DNA of 64,000 bases from Tetradesmus obliquus. Taxonomy: Eukaryota; Chlorophyta; Chlorophyceae; Sphaeropleales; Scenedesmaceae. Below the pieces are notes generated by a model. It saw only the letters and a program-made list of their open reading frames with translations, searched no databases and was not told the origin of the DNA. The DNA lies in assembly GCA_030272155.1 (NCBI GenBank), contig CP126205.1, positions 918,501-982,500 on the forward strand. Direction: 5' to 3'. The position numbers and the translations under genes are program-made. Positions 47,590 through 59,857 of this stretch are shown here, piece after piece (the stretch's first letter is position 1; every line of letters starts with the position of its first letter).

Positions 47590-49304
47590 GTGCCTCGGCA
47601 GGCCTGGCAGAGACGCCCAGAAGCTCTGCTGGACAGCTTTGCTGATGATGGGTTGTTGTAGCCAGTGGGTGATGCTGGTCTGCACGTGACCTGTGGTGCT
47701 TTGACAGGGCCATCCAGCAGCTTTGCTAAAGTCAGAGGCAGCTGGGCAGCGACCTGATCTTGGTGCAGGTGTGCTGCTCAGCAGCGCACCTATTATAAGA
47801 GTAAACGTCAGAGGCAGGGCAGGTTGTAGAGTTGCTGCTGCAGAAATAGACAGCTCAAGGTTTGCAGGCCAGTGCACATGTTGCTGGCTATTCAGCCTTG
47901 CAGCAGGTGGTATGCCAGGCAAGCATTGTAGATCTACATGGTTGATCATGATCAGAGGCATTAGGTGGGTAGCTGTTGGTAGCTATACATATAGGACAGC
48001 CCAGCGCGCGCATCCGCGACATCAGCTTTCAACCAATCCAGCCACATAAACAACGCTGTGGGCAATGTCAGCATCCGCATCCGCATGCTGCATCATGCAT
48101 CATGATGGCATCATGGCATCTTCAAGCAACATATCAACAATGGCGCAGGCAGAGGACAGGCTGCCGCCACTGCTAGCATAGAGTAGCCCAATAGCTATGT
48201 GTGTGCAGGTTCGGTCGGTTCTCTCATCAGTTTGTTGTCAGTATGTTAGCAGTTTAGGGGGAGAGAGTTGGTTTCTTGTGGGTGCTGGCACCATCTTGGC
48301 AGTGAAGCGGCAGCAGGAACCAGATCTGCTGCTACCAGCACATGCTATTGGACAGCGTGTGAGCATGATGCCGCTGCACAGCAGTACTGTACAGGTCACG
48401 GTCAGCACAGCAGGTTTGAACCGGTAGCAAAGGTTTGGTGCGGTTATGGGTGTGTTGGCAGTAAAGATAGAAACACATGGTTTGTCAAACGACTGCTGTA
48501 GAGTTTTTCGCTGGGTTCAGGGGTTTGCGTGTCAGGCTGGATTAGGCTTAACCAGGCAAGGCGTGTTGTGTGCAAGGTGATGTGCGGGTGGCTGCAGTGC
48601 GCTGTGTACAGAATTACAGCGTACTTGCCTTGACAGTGCCAACGCCAACATGTGGGTACCGGGTGTGGCTAGTTTGTGCCTATTATCGTGATCAGTCCCC
48701 CAGTGCCAGGTGGAACCTGGTTTGAGCAGTGAGGTTTTAACATACTTTTGTTGAGAAGGCGGGCGCATTTGAGTAACACCGTTGTTATTTTCATGCAATG
48801 TGACCTGCGTTGTACTATCCAGCACAATTACAACGTAAACACCACATAAGCAGGGCGATGACTAGCTGAAATACGTTTTAGGTACTAAGCAACTCAGACA
48901 AACATGTACAGGCGACACCACGGTGCTTGCTGGATGGGAGCCAGTGGACTCCCATTGGAGTATCATGCTGTGAAAGCAAGCAGTCCAATGTTGATGCAAT
49001 GCATATACTAGCCCTTAACCAAGCAAAGCAATCCCATACCTGTACACACCATCAAACAGTGATCACTGTGCATCTTGAAATGTCAAACTTTGAGCTTATG
49101 GCAAGCCGCTGCTTCAGCAACATACCTGCCTGACATATGGGTCACACATCCACCGGAGTAGCAGCAGCAGCATTTGCTGTCCATGCTTCTGCAAAACCAC
49201 CACTACCACCACCGCCAGCAGCAGCAACAGCGTGCCAGCCCATCATGGGGTTTATTGCCCACCCAAAAATACATCTTAATACGATGGGCATCACATCATT
49301 ACAT
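47590..49304. other. Interval between the oxidase and AP2 genes
   Basis: Convergent 3' flanks of the two genes. No known protein pattern. A minus-strand end block at about 49190-49142 (E-A-W-T-A-N-A-A-A-A-T-P-V-D-V, stop) has an acceptor (ggttttgcag) and could be an alternative last exon of the AP2 gene. Confidence 0.4.
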
Positions 49305-49835
49305 TCATAGTTTGTTGATGATTGCTTGTAATGCCTCAGGACCTGAGTGCAGTCCAAAGCTTGCCAAGTTCCTCCAAAGCCATTGCCAACATGACCCACC
49401 CAGTATATGTCCAACAACACAAAAGCTGTCCTCCTGCTGCTGCAGCTGCTGCTCATACTGTGGAAGCAGCATCATATAGTAAGGGACATACTGCAAGGCA
49501 GCAGTGAATGTGTTGCTCGACATCACTCAGGCATCTCACTGGAGAATCACTGGATCTGTGGTATCAACCAGTACTAACAGCTGTGATGCTGACCATATGT
49601 CAGTACTGAACCCCAAAATGTGCACATACACTCCATCACCAGCCACCCCCCATACTCCCCCCAGCTGCTCACACACTGCCTGCAAGAGAATAAACAGCTG
49701 CCGCAGCTGCAGCAGCAGCAGCTGCCACTGCTGCTGCCGGCGCACACCCCTCACCAGCAGCAGCAGCTGCTGCATCACCCTCATCGGAGGCATCAGATGC
49801 CAGCAGGGCCATCATAGAGCCACTGGCCCGCATGC

Positions 49836-49867
<32 letters not shown>

Positions 49868-50656
49868 CCCCTGCAGCTCCTGCATGTCTTTGTAGTCAGT
49901 CAGTGGGAAGTTGGTCACCAACTTCCATGGCCATCAGTGATGGCCCGAGTGCCCCAGAAGCCAACGGCTGCTTAACATCACCATCACCGCCAATGTCACT
50001 TCTAACCACACATTTCTGGTGTCAGCACTTGTTCCCAGCATGTCCCCATCACACACACTTGTAAGCCAAGGTCCCTGCCATCCCAGGTTGCTCATGCACT
50101 GCCTACCAGAGGATAACTGGCTGCCGCAGCAGCAGCTGCCACTGCTGCTGCCGGCGCATACCCCTCACCAGCAGCAGCAGCTGCTGCATCACCCTTATCA
50201 GAGCCATCAGATGCCAGCAGGGCCATCATAGAGCCACTGGCCCGCATGCCCTGCTGCTGCTGCTGCTGCTGCAGCTCCTGCATGTCTTTGTAGTCAGTCA
50301 GTGGGAAGTTGGTGATGGCCCGAGTGCCACATAAGCCTACGGCTGCCCTGTCATACGCAGCAAGGAACCCTGCGCGATATCGCTGGATCTGTCATCAGAA
50401 GTGGTGCTGATAGAAGTGCTGCTGACGTTAACACTGGACCAATGCATGTGCCCATACACTCCCTCACACGCCGTGCACCAAACTGCTTACACGCTGCCTG
50501 CAAGGGGAGAAAAAGCTGCTGCTGCTGCTGCAGCTGCTGCCGGGGCATACCCCTCACCAGCAGCAGCAGCAGCTGCATCACCCTCATCAGAACCGTCAGA
50601 TGCCAGCAGCGCCATCATAGAGCCACTGGCCCGCATGCCCTGCACAACAGCCACAC

Positions 50657-50703
<47 letters not shown>

Positions 50704-50836
50704 CCCTGCAGCTCGTGCATGTCTTTGTAGTCAGTCAGTGGGAAGTTGGTGATGGCCCGAGTGCCTCGGAAACCAATGGCGGCCCTGTCATACGCCTGCG
50801 CTGCGTCCTTCTCAGACTCAAAGGTGCCCAGGTACT

Positions 50837-50869
<33 letters not shown>

Positions 50870-51259
50870 GCAGCAGCAGCAGCGGCAGCGGCAGCGGCAG
50901 CAGCAGCAGCAGAAAGCGAAGCATGGTGAAAGGCCTCTCTGGTGATGCAAGTCCGGACAACTGGAGGATGTGGGTAGCCTGCCGGATGACAGACCATGCA
51001 AGCAGCCCCTACAGGTTATCACATGAAGTGCTCATGCAAAGACGTTCTGTCGCAGCAATTGATGTGCGACTCACAAAGAGAATGTTACATGGGGGCTTTG
51101 GCACCATTGAAGCATGTACAAATATGATCAGTGACATGGTGACACAGCAGCTGTTACAGCACTCACAATATACTTCTTGCCGGTGGCGCTGCCGATGCGT
51201 GCCTCCCACTTGTCTGGCTGGTGGTGCTTGGTCACGCCGCGGTACTGGCTCACACCCCT

Positions 51260-51295
<36 letters not shown>

Positions 51296-54200
51296 GCAGT
51301 AATCGTGAGCAGCAAGAAAGTGACATTTCTGCACCGCTGCATATGTATGGCCCGGCCACTTGTCCCAACAATTGCCCATGATTTCAACCCATGCATGGCC
51401 GGCTGCGTGCTTGTACTGCCTACGAGTGCATCAGTTCCTACAGCGCAGCCGAATGCAGGCTATGCAACAGCGCATTGTTCCGCCACCAACCTTGCAAAGC
51501 AGCTGCTGCCGCGCCTCAGCGCCTGCACAGATAACACATTGCTGCAGTGCTGCTGAATGCAGGCTATGCAACAGTGCATTGTGCCCTCCACTCACGTTGC
51601 AAAGCAGCTGCTGCCAGCCACACTGCAGTGCAGCTCAAAGCTGCACACATCCTTGATAATACAATTGCGGCAAAGATGATCACGATCTCACCCACCTCGC
51701 GAAGCAGCTGCTGCCGCGCCTCAGCGCCTGCACGATCTCCTCCTTGCTGCTGCCCAGCAGCACCTCCATCTCCCCCGCATACTCCTCCAGCGCAAACTGC
51801 ACGCAAAAAGTGAAGCATTATCACAGGACAGCACAGCGGGAGTGAATGTGTCAGGGTGATGCAACTTGCAGCACCTTCATCCCCCCGGCATACTCCTCCA
51901 GCGCAAACTGCGTGCACAAACAGGCAGACAGGCACAGCAGAAATGTTTGTCTAGGTGCCACTCAATGAGGCAGCACGCCTTGCAGATTTTCTGCTCAGCA
52001 GCACCCCCAGCGCAAACTGCAAGCACCAGAGGACAGGCAGCCATGGGCAGTCATGCAGACACATTCAAAATGATGGAGTCCAAGTGAGGCAACTTCCAGC
52101 AGCTCCATCTCCCCCGCTTACTCCTCCAGCGCAAACTGCGAGCAGAAACCGGCAGGCGGACACAGCATGGGTAATTGCGTGAGGTGGTGGAACGTGCAGC
52201 GCCTCCCACATACTCCTCTAGACACAGCAGACAAGATTGTCCAAGTGAAGCAGCAAGTTGGGCAGGTCTTCTGCCAGCAGCACCAACATCTCTTCGCATA
52301 CTCCTCCAGCGCAACCTGCAAGTATCAGAAGAAAAGGCACAGCAAGGCTATTTCTGTCAGTTGATAGGACTGGCAGCACCTCCATTTCACCCGCTTGCAC
52401 CTCCGCTGCAAACTGTAAGCACAGACAAGCAGGCACACAAAGCAGGGCCCACGTCAGCAACATGTTTTGGTGACTTGCAGGTTTTTTGTGCAGCACCTCC
52501 ATCTCGCGGCATACTTGCCCAGCACGAACTACAGCCACATGCATGCACTCACGTTTGGTGGCTGTCACGCCCCCGTAGGCCAGCGCCTTGTGGTAGTGAA
52601 GCTGGATGGCTATGCACGCGCTGTGGCATATACTGATAGATAGAGGGGTTACACTAGCATGTAGTTTGTGCCAGGCAGGTGAGCCGACATTTCTGAACTT
52701 AAAGTGCTTACCAGTGATGGACTACCGTGTGACAAATCGGCGGCCATGGACATGGTTTGTTTTGCAGCTGGCTGTTTTGTTGTTGCCATTCACTCACATT
52801 GGTGGTGGCAGACACACCCCAGTAGGCCAGCGCCGCCTTGTCGTAGGCCCTCGCAGCATCCTCCTCAGTGGCAAAGCCGCCCAGGTACACCTGCAGCAGC
52901 AATGATGCACATTTGGGGTTTTAAGGTTTCACATACACACACACATACAGACAGACAGCAAGCAGTGCATTGTTGAGGCCCTCGCAGCATCCTCCTCAGT
53001 GGCAAAGCCGCCCAGGTACACCTGCAGCAGCAATGACGGGAACGAAAAGCAAGCAAAACATTAGCCAGGTGTTCAGGTGCACTGCTTGCGGAAGGAGAGC
53101 GCCAAGCCACCCAGGTACACCTGCAGCAGCCATGATGCACAGACACACAGCAAGCAGGACATCATTTTGGCATGTGATTAGACATATAGTTGCACGCACA
53201 GCATCCTCCTCACTGGCAAAGTCTCCCAGGTACACCTGCAGCAGCAGCGATGCGCAGGGCAGCAGCAACAATAGCAAGCACGGCATCAGTTTGGCGTTTG
53301 ATTAGGCATAGAGTTGCACGTGCAGCATCTTTCTCAGAGGCGAAGCTACGCGGGTACACCTGCAGCAGCAATGATGCACATACAAACAGCAAGCAGGCCA
53401 CCAATTTTTGTGTGATATTAGGCGTATGGTTGCACGCGCAGCATCCTCCTGAGTGGCAAAGCCGCTCTGCAGCATTATTGTGCACCAATCAATGTAATCC
53501 ATCCATCAGTTATGTATGCATTACATCGACACACGTGACAGGGCAGCAGCAGCAGCAGCAGCAGCTTCAGCACCAGCAGCCTGCCAGTTCACATCTTACT
53601 GCTGCGTGTCACTCAGCACTGCCCTCGCTGGGAAGCAGCAGTAGAAGTATGCGTTTGAAATAACTCAAATGGCTGTGTACATTGCAACAGCAGCAACACG
53701 CCCCACCTGTTTGCCGCGCGTGCGGCCGCCGCTGCCTGCCGTCTTGCGTGCGGCATGTGCATCCCACAGGTGCGCCTCCCACTTGCCTGTCCAGCGGTGC
53801 CTGCAGTCAGACAGTCCAACGCATGTTGCAATCAGGGGGCGTTCTGGCACACACCAACCTACTAGGGTGCGCCTTCCACTTGCCTGTCAGCGGTGCCTGC
53901 AGTAGCCAGGCAAACATGCTACCAAGAAAGCTAATAGGATTGTTGTATCTGACCGGCAAGAAAGCTAATAGGATTGTTGTATCTGACAGACAATGTCCAC
54001 TGGGGGAGGCCTCCTCTTTGCCTGACCAGCGGTGTCTGCAGGCAGACAGCCCCAGACAGCTGCAGTGTGTCAGAAAGGTGGGGAGGCTGCAGACTGTCTC
54101 TATCACTGCAGCTTTGCAATCCTGGGACTGTGCCTCACCGTGTCACTCCCTTGAAGCTGCTTGTTGAGGAGTGCCCCACTGCTGTGCCCCTGCGGCCTGG

Positions 54201-56780
54201 CGGCACAGCAGCAGCAGCCCCCGGCAGCTCCAGGCCATCAGCTTCAGCCACAGCAGCAGCACCGCCGGGAGCCCTGCGGCGCTTGGCGGTGCGTGCGTTG
54301 GCTGTAGCAAACGATTGCGGCAGCAGAGACAGCAGCAGCAGCAGGCAGGCAGGGCAGCAGTCCTCAGCCAGCGGCCTCGGCCTGTTTGTGCAGCCTGACG
54401 CAAGACAAGCTCGAGCAGCTTGTGATTGTGCTATCAATGTGTCCCGGAGGGTTGGTGTCCAGCAGGAGACCGCTCGCTGCTTACTTTCACAGTGAACGGG
54501 TGACCTTTGCAACTAGCACGCTGTGATTTAACACCATGTCGTCACCCCACCTGCACTGTCGTCGCTGTCCTCTGCTCCCTCATGCTTCCAGCTGCCGTCG
54601 TCACTCTTCACCTCCCCTGACCCGCTCCCACCAGCATGTGCTGCTGCATTCGCTGCTGCCCTGGCCGCAGCCACCTGGCGATGCTTTCCTGCTGCTGCCG
54701 CATGGCTGCTGCCTGCGCCGCCGCCCCTGCTGCTGCTGCCGCTGCTGCTGCGGCCGATTGGCTTCAGCTCCATCAGCAGGTCATCGCCAGTGTAGCTGTC
54801 TGTTGCATACTGGCGGATCATATTTCGCCCTTTGAGTGCTGCACGGCGCTGGCTGCGGCCTCCTGCTGGGGTCTGCTGGAGAATGCTGCTGGTGCTCTCG
54901 GTGCGGTGCAATTCCTCATCTACCTCTTCAACTGCTGTGGAGTTCACACAAAAGAAATGGTGCGGCAGCAGAACAGGCATGATGCAACGTACTGAACAGC
55001 TTTGAAATGCCACACACGCTAGCACTGCATGGGGTGTGCAGGATGCTGCTCGTGCTCTCAGTGCGGTGCAGCTCCTCATCTACCTCTTCAACTGCTGCAA
55101 AGTTTAGACAGAGTTTTGATGCGGCAGCAGAACAGGAAGCAAAGCTGTCAGTGCACAAACGTTGCGCCATAAGACAGCAGCAGTGATGCAACGTAGGCAA
55201 CAGCAGTGAAGCTGCTACATACGCCAGCAATGCATGGGGTGTGCAGGAAGCTGCTGGTGCTCTCGGTGCGGTGCGACTCCTCATCATGCTCTTCAACTGC
55301 TGTGCAGTTTACACACAGGACCGAGATGGAAGCAGAATAGGCAGCAAAACGGTCAGTTCAAAGATGTGGGGTGTGCAGGAAGCTGCTGGTGCTCTCGGTG
55401 TGATGCGACTCCTCATCATGCTCCTCAGCTGCTGCAAGGTTACATACACAACATATTGGGTGTGGCAGCAGTGTACAGCAGATCCAGCAGCAAGGCAGAC
55501 AGTTGCCAGCAGACAACATCACTGTCATTGACGATGCTAATCGCAGATTCAACAATGCAACAGTTGCTGCTCAATAGCTGGGCTGTACAGGGGCTGGCAC
55601 TTTTCAAAAAATCTTTTCAACAAACCTCACCTGCCACCAATCCGTCCAAGCCCTCCATTGCTACAGGCTCCTGCAGTCCCGCCACCCCCTCCAGTGTAGG
55701 GCTGCCAGATGCTGCCATCAGGCGCTGCTTGTTGTTTGGTTTCTGTCTTCTCTCGGCCTCTTTTCCTCTCACACAAACCCACACTACCTACTTCATCTTC
55801 TACCAGTGCACATCACCGTATTCACACCTCACAGGCGGCTTCACAAACAACGAAAGCAAACACACCATTGGCCTCACCTGCTCCTAGACCGTCCAAGCCC
55901 TCCATAGCCGCAGGCTCCTGCAGTCCCGCCACCCCTTCTGTATAGTGTGCAGAACATCACAAGAAAGATACTAGTTGACCGCCTCACCTGCTGCCCCCAA
56001 CCCTTCCAAGCCCTCCATAGCTGCAGGGTCCTGCAGTCCCACCACCCCTTCCAGTGTAGGGCTGCCAGGTGCCGCTATCAGGCGCTGCTTGTTGTTCGGC
56101 TTCTGCCTGCTCTGTGGCCTCTTTTCTCTCTGACACAAACCCACACTACCTAATTCATTTTCTACCAGTGCACATCACCGTATTCACACCTCACAGGCGG
56201 CTTCACAAACAACGAAAGCAAACACACCATTGGCCTCACCTGCTCCTAGACCTTCCAAGCCCTCCATTGCTACAGGATCCTGCAGCCCCACTACCCCCTC
56301 CAGTGTGGGGCTGCCAAGCGCTGCCATGAGGCACAATTCAAACCCAGCGATCATCACAAGCTGGCAAAGCATCTCACCTGCCCCCAATCCTTCCAAGCCC
56401 TCCATAGCTGCAGGGTCCTGCAGTCCCGCCACCCCCTCCAGTGTAGGGCTGCCAGGTGCCGCCATCAGGCGCTGCTTGTTGTTTGGCTTCTGCCTGCTCT
56501 GCGGCCTCTTCTTTAGAAGCTTGCTTGACTTGCCGTCTGCTGCAGCCCCATGCCTTGGGCTGCCTTTCTTGGGGCTACCAGATGCTGCTGTCACCACATA
56601 ATCTATTGTACCGCCAGCTGTCAGCATCTGCTGACTGTACTGCTGACTGTACTGCTGGTTGAACTGCTGGTTGTAATAGTAGTAGTTGTACTGCTGAGCT
56701 GCCAGCGAGTCTGTCGCTGCCACTCTCAGACCTGTAAGGCCCATCACTCCCATGCCTGCATGATGATGATGATGTTGTCC

Positions 56781-56825
<45 letters not shown>

Positions 56826-56863
56826 GGCTATGGGGTCACCGTAAGGCATGTAGCCAGCCCACA

Positions 56864-56925
<62 letters not shown>

Positions 56926-57604
56926 GCTGTCAGATTTTGAGCCTGTCCATTCTGGCTGCTGAGCCTCCTGAGGCTATTAGCATCAATCAGTAGATGCGGC
57001 CTAGCATGTAGCAGCCGCTGCTGCTGGCTGCCAGCTGAAGCACCTGCCCCCTGCTGCCCTGGCACGCCAGCTGCACTCGCTGGCACCACCAACCTGGCAT
57101 CTATCATGATATCTCCACCATCAGGTGCTGTCAACTCACTCAGCAAGCTCTGCAGATCTGGGCAAGCGTCTTCCAGATCCATCAGAAGGGATCCTGGCTG
57201 CGGCATGCTGCCTGCTGCACCATTTGCTGCTGCAGCAGCTGCTGCCATACCAGCTACATTGCTGCCGGCTACCATGCTCGCAGTCAATGACAGTCCATGC
57301 GGAAGGCTGTTCAGTCCTGCAAGGGTGCCGAGGGCTGCCACATTCATGCTGCCTGCTGCTGGCAATAGCTGCCCATCCTGACCATCGCTGAACCTGAATC
57401 TGTCAATGCTGACCAGCATACCTCCACTGCTGTTCCTGCTGCTGAACTCAATACCTGCTGGCACTGCTGTTGCAGCGGCAGCAGCAGCAGCAGCAGGACC
57501 TGCTGCTGCCCCTTGCAGCTGCATTGGCTGTGGTTGAACTCGAAAGCCTGTAGCAGATGCTGCTGCAAATGCTGCCGCAGCAGCTGCAGCAGACCCTGGT
57601 GTCA

Positions 57605-57642
<38 letters not shown>

Positions 57643-58592
57643 CCAGCAGGTGTCACTGCCCCCGCAGGAATCTGCAGTCTGAGGCCCTGCAGGGATTGGG
57701 GACTGGCTGCCACCTGCCCTGCAATGCTGCTGCTGCTGCCAGGGAAGGCACCCCCAGCACCAGCAGCAGCAGCAGCAGCTGCTGCTGGCTGCTGCATGCT
57801 GACAAGGCCACTGCTCACTGTCCAGCCCTGTGGAGTCATGCCCTGCAGTTGCTGCATTGCCACGCCATGCTGCGGTGCTGCTGTGTGTACAGCCGGGCTC
57901 CCTGAAGCATGTGCTGTCAGCGGTGTCTGGTGGGATGCAGCGGACGGGGAAGTTAGCGCTGGCGTGTAAGGTCCTGCTGCTGCCGCTGGCTGCTGCATGA
58001 GAGCAGCAGTATCAGCAGGTGCTGCTGCAGCAGCCTGTCCCTTGCTGCCAGGTGCTGCTGCATTGGCAGCTGCTGCTTGCTGCATCAGCGGCTGGGGCTG
58101 GGGAGCCAGTAGGGCATCTAAACTGACAGATTGATCAGCTGCAGCGGCGCTTGACAAAATCCCATCCAGGGAATCTGATCCGCTGCCTGAGCTTAGCACT
58201 TTTGGGATGTCCATAGACCCATCCTGTGATTGCTTGGGGCTTCCAGGGTGGCCTTTGTACTGCCAGTGTTCCGCATACGTGTTTGTTGTGTAGCTGAAGG
58301 GCTGTGTCTGTTGCTGCAGGCTGTTGGAAAGCTGTAGCCCTGCTGGATTGGCTGCAGGGTTTGCTGCTGCTGCTGCGCTGGCGGTGTTGAGGGGGCTTAT
58401 GGTGAGCGTGGGGTTGTGGCGGGGGCTGATTTGGAGGGTAGTGTTATGTAGGGTTGACCCAGGGTTGGTGGTGGCGATGGGGTCGGCAGTTGTGTTGGTA
58501 GGATCAGGTTGGCTGTGCCAGTTGGGTGGGGTGCCAGGGGATGACAGCAGTGTGGGCTGGTCGGGTGGGAGCTGCTGCTGAAGTGACGACAT
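49305..58592 (-). CDS. Two-domain AP2 transcription factor (AINTEGUMENTA-like architecture)
   Basis: A plant-type transcription factor with two AP2 DNA-binding domains. The first exon (58592-56378, donor GTGAGA) encodes a 738-residue Gln/Ala/Ser-rich region with a basic stretch ([19 protein letters not shown]). Next: 54934-54551 (acidic/Ser-rich), 54301-54139 (KRRR, then SSFKGVTR opening AP2 domain 1), 53800-53707 ([13 protein letters not shown]), 52890-52798 ([20 protein letters not shown]), 51796-51696 (linker, [15 protein letters not shown]), 51257-51167 ([20 protein letters not shown] opening domain 2), 50834-50491 ([29 protein letters not shown]), and 49490 to 49305 ([15 protein letters not shown]). 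Both domains keep the YRG-like and RAYD/KAYD elements. A short exon near 52562-52603 may belong too. Nearly every exon has tandem copies, so the real combination needs transcripts. Confidence 0.85.
49700..50770 (-). repeat. AP2 gene exon with T-D-Y-K-D-M, two further copies
   Basis: The unit F-P-L-T-D-Y-K-D-M-[HQ]-E-L-Q then poly[19 protein letters not shown] and G-E-G-Y-A-P-A-A-A is in exon 50834-50491 and again at about 50330-50090 and 49920-49680. The two extra copies end in similar Leu/Gln-rich tails; the spacer before them includes a remnant of the preceding coding block (G-L-[CR]-G-T-R). Confidence 0.88.
51690..52510 (-). repeat. AP2 linker exon, about six tandem copies
   Basis: The start of exon 51796-51696 (acceptor, then [10 protein letters not shown]) recurs on the minus strand at about 51910, 52015, 52135, 52315 and 52410, with variants V-A-L-E-E-Y-A-K-R and [10 protein letters not shown]. 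All but the first break off after 10-20 codons. Conserved gcag acceptors suggest copying from the intron side. Confidence 0.85.
52560..53480 (-). repeat. AP2 domain-1 YLGGFAT exon, about six tandem copies
   Basis: Acceptor ctgcag then V-Y-L-G-[GD]-F-A-[TS]-E-E-D-A occurs at 52890 (complete), 53030, 53125, 53235, 53355 and, without the start, near 53470. The upstream copies carry only the first 11-16 codons. The later part of the exon (Y-[DH]-K-A-[AL]-[LA]-A-Y-[WG]-G-V-[ST]-A-T) is copied at 52603-52562 with donor GTGAGT. Confidence 0.88.
53755..54050 (-). repeat. AP2 W-E-A-H-L exon, three copies
   Basis: ctgcag then [12 protein letters not shown] begins at 53800 (complete). Shorter copies begin near 53901 (L-T-G-K-W-K-A-H) and 54042 (W-S-G-K-E-E-A). 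Between them lies a perfect 30-base duplication (caagaaagctaataggattg and on) at 53926 and 53957. Confidence 0.85.
54870..55445 (-). repeat. AP2-gene exon start [12 protein letters not shown], four copies
   Basis: The exon start at 54934 ([18 protein letters not shown]) is preceded by three copies at about 55095, 55293 and 55432 (E-E-H-D-E-E-S-H in the last two). The three extra copies share a different continuation, H-T-P, in place of Q-Q-T-P. Confidence 0.9.
55625..56455 (-). repeat. AP2-gene exon end [10 protein letters not shown], five copies
   Basis: The end of the first exon ([24 protein letters not shown], donor GTGAG at 56377) is followed by four copies, at about 56314-56238, 56060-55985, 55940-55880 and 55700-55625. 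Each is followed by GTGAGG, so all keep a donor. The copies at 56314 and 55940 share a long following intron block (cacacaccattggcctcacc on the plus strand). Confidence 0.9.
56865..56924. repeat. (CTG)20, polyQ tract in the AP2 gene
   Basis: Coding-strand (CAG)20 read as Gln in the first exon. Confidence 0.97.
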
Positions 58593-59857
58593 GCTGGGGC
58601 CTGCGGCAAAGAAGGGCGATGAAAGACAGCATGTAAGTCGGCTCGCCGCATTTCATTGTGTGTTTTTCTGCATGTAAGTCTGTGCCGGAAGTAGGCATGC
58701 AGACACAGTGGGTGCTGCCGCCCTAGCAGTGAACCTTGCAGCACATAGCGCAAGCTGCTGGCAGCGCAAAGGTTGATATGCAACTGCTGCACATTGCAAG
58801 CTGTAACATATCGCAATTTCTTCCTATTTTTTGACGCTGTTAAGGCTCCTGCGCTATTACCTGTATGTCACCAGCGCTGCTTGCTGTTGTCAGGACACAA
58901 GCCTGGTGGTGACCTGGCAGCTGCCCAGGCCTGAAGCAGCACACCAAGCGACAGGAAAAGAGCTGCGGAAATGTGGAAACGTATATATGTTCATTAAGCG
59001 AGCTTCAAAATGTGTCAATGTCAGGGTCTGGCGTGCGAGTAGGGCTGCTGCAGTACACATGCGTGCTGAGAATGCTGCTTCATGCCGGGGCCACGTACCT
59101 GTGTACCTGTGCTATCGTTGTCGCTGCCTGCCGGTATTTTATACGTTGATTTACAAATTATTGAAATAGCTCTTGTATCACATACGGCCAGTACGTACAG
59201 CGGGAAAGTGCAATGAAGCGTACGTGCGCGTGGTGAGGTCCGTCTTTGTACACAATATACACAGCTATACAGCTATACACATTTGTTGAGCATTAAAATC
59301 TTTCGTGTATGTCATTAAAAGTTGCGCTGCTCGTGATGACTCTGTCACTGCCCATACCAGCTGTAGCTTGCTAGCAGTAGCGAGTGCTTGTGTCTTACAG
59401 CCTTGGGTGACCGGTGCACAGGGCCTGAGCAAGCAGCACCACTAGCATACTACGTGCAGTTTCCGTATTCAAGTACAGCAGGAATGATAAGATTGTCACA
59501 TGTCCAGCATTTGAAGAGCATGCTGTTGAAGCAGTACGTGGCAGCCTCAAGCTCATGAGCTTGCTGATCAGCAAGTTGCCCAAGTCTTGAGCAGGCTGCG
59601 CATTGCTGCCGCTGCATCAGTTGCCTGCAGGGAACATTCAGAGGCACTGCGACCTGCTGAAAGCCGGTTGCAGACACAAACTGCATACACACCTGGCAGG
59701 GGCGGGCTGCACTACAGCAGCAATGGTCACGTAATGAAACTCTGGCTAGGTGTGAATACAGGGTTTCGGCTGAACACCATCAGCCTCACGTTCGGGCCTT
59801 CTTACTGCAAAACGTCTGTCCACAAACTCGTGCCGCTGACGTGATGCCATCTTTGCA
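58593..59857. promoter_or_regulatory. Divergent region between the AP2 and TatD-like genes
   Basis: 1.27 kb between the two first Met codons, with the lowest GC of the right half (58820-59330 includes acatatcgcaatttcttcct and attaaaatctttcg). It must hold both promoters. No open frame here resembles a protein and I cannot place a TATA box with confidence. Confidence 0.5.
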
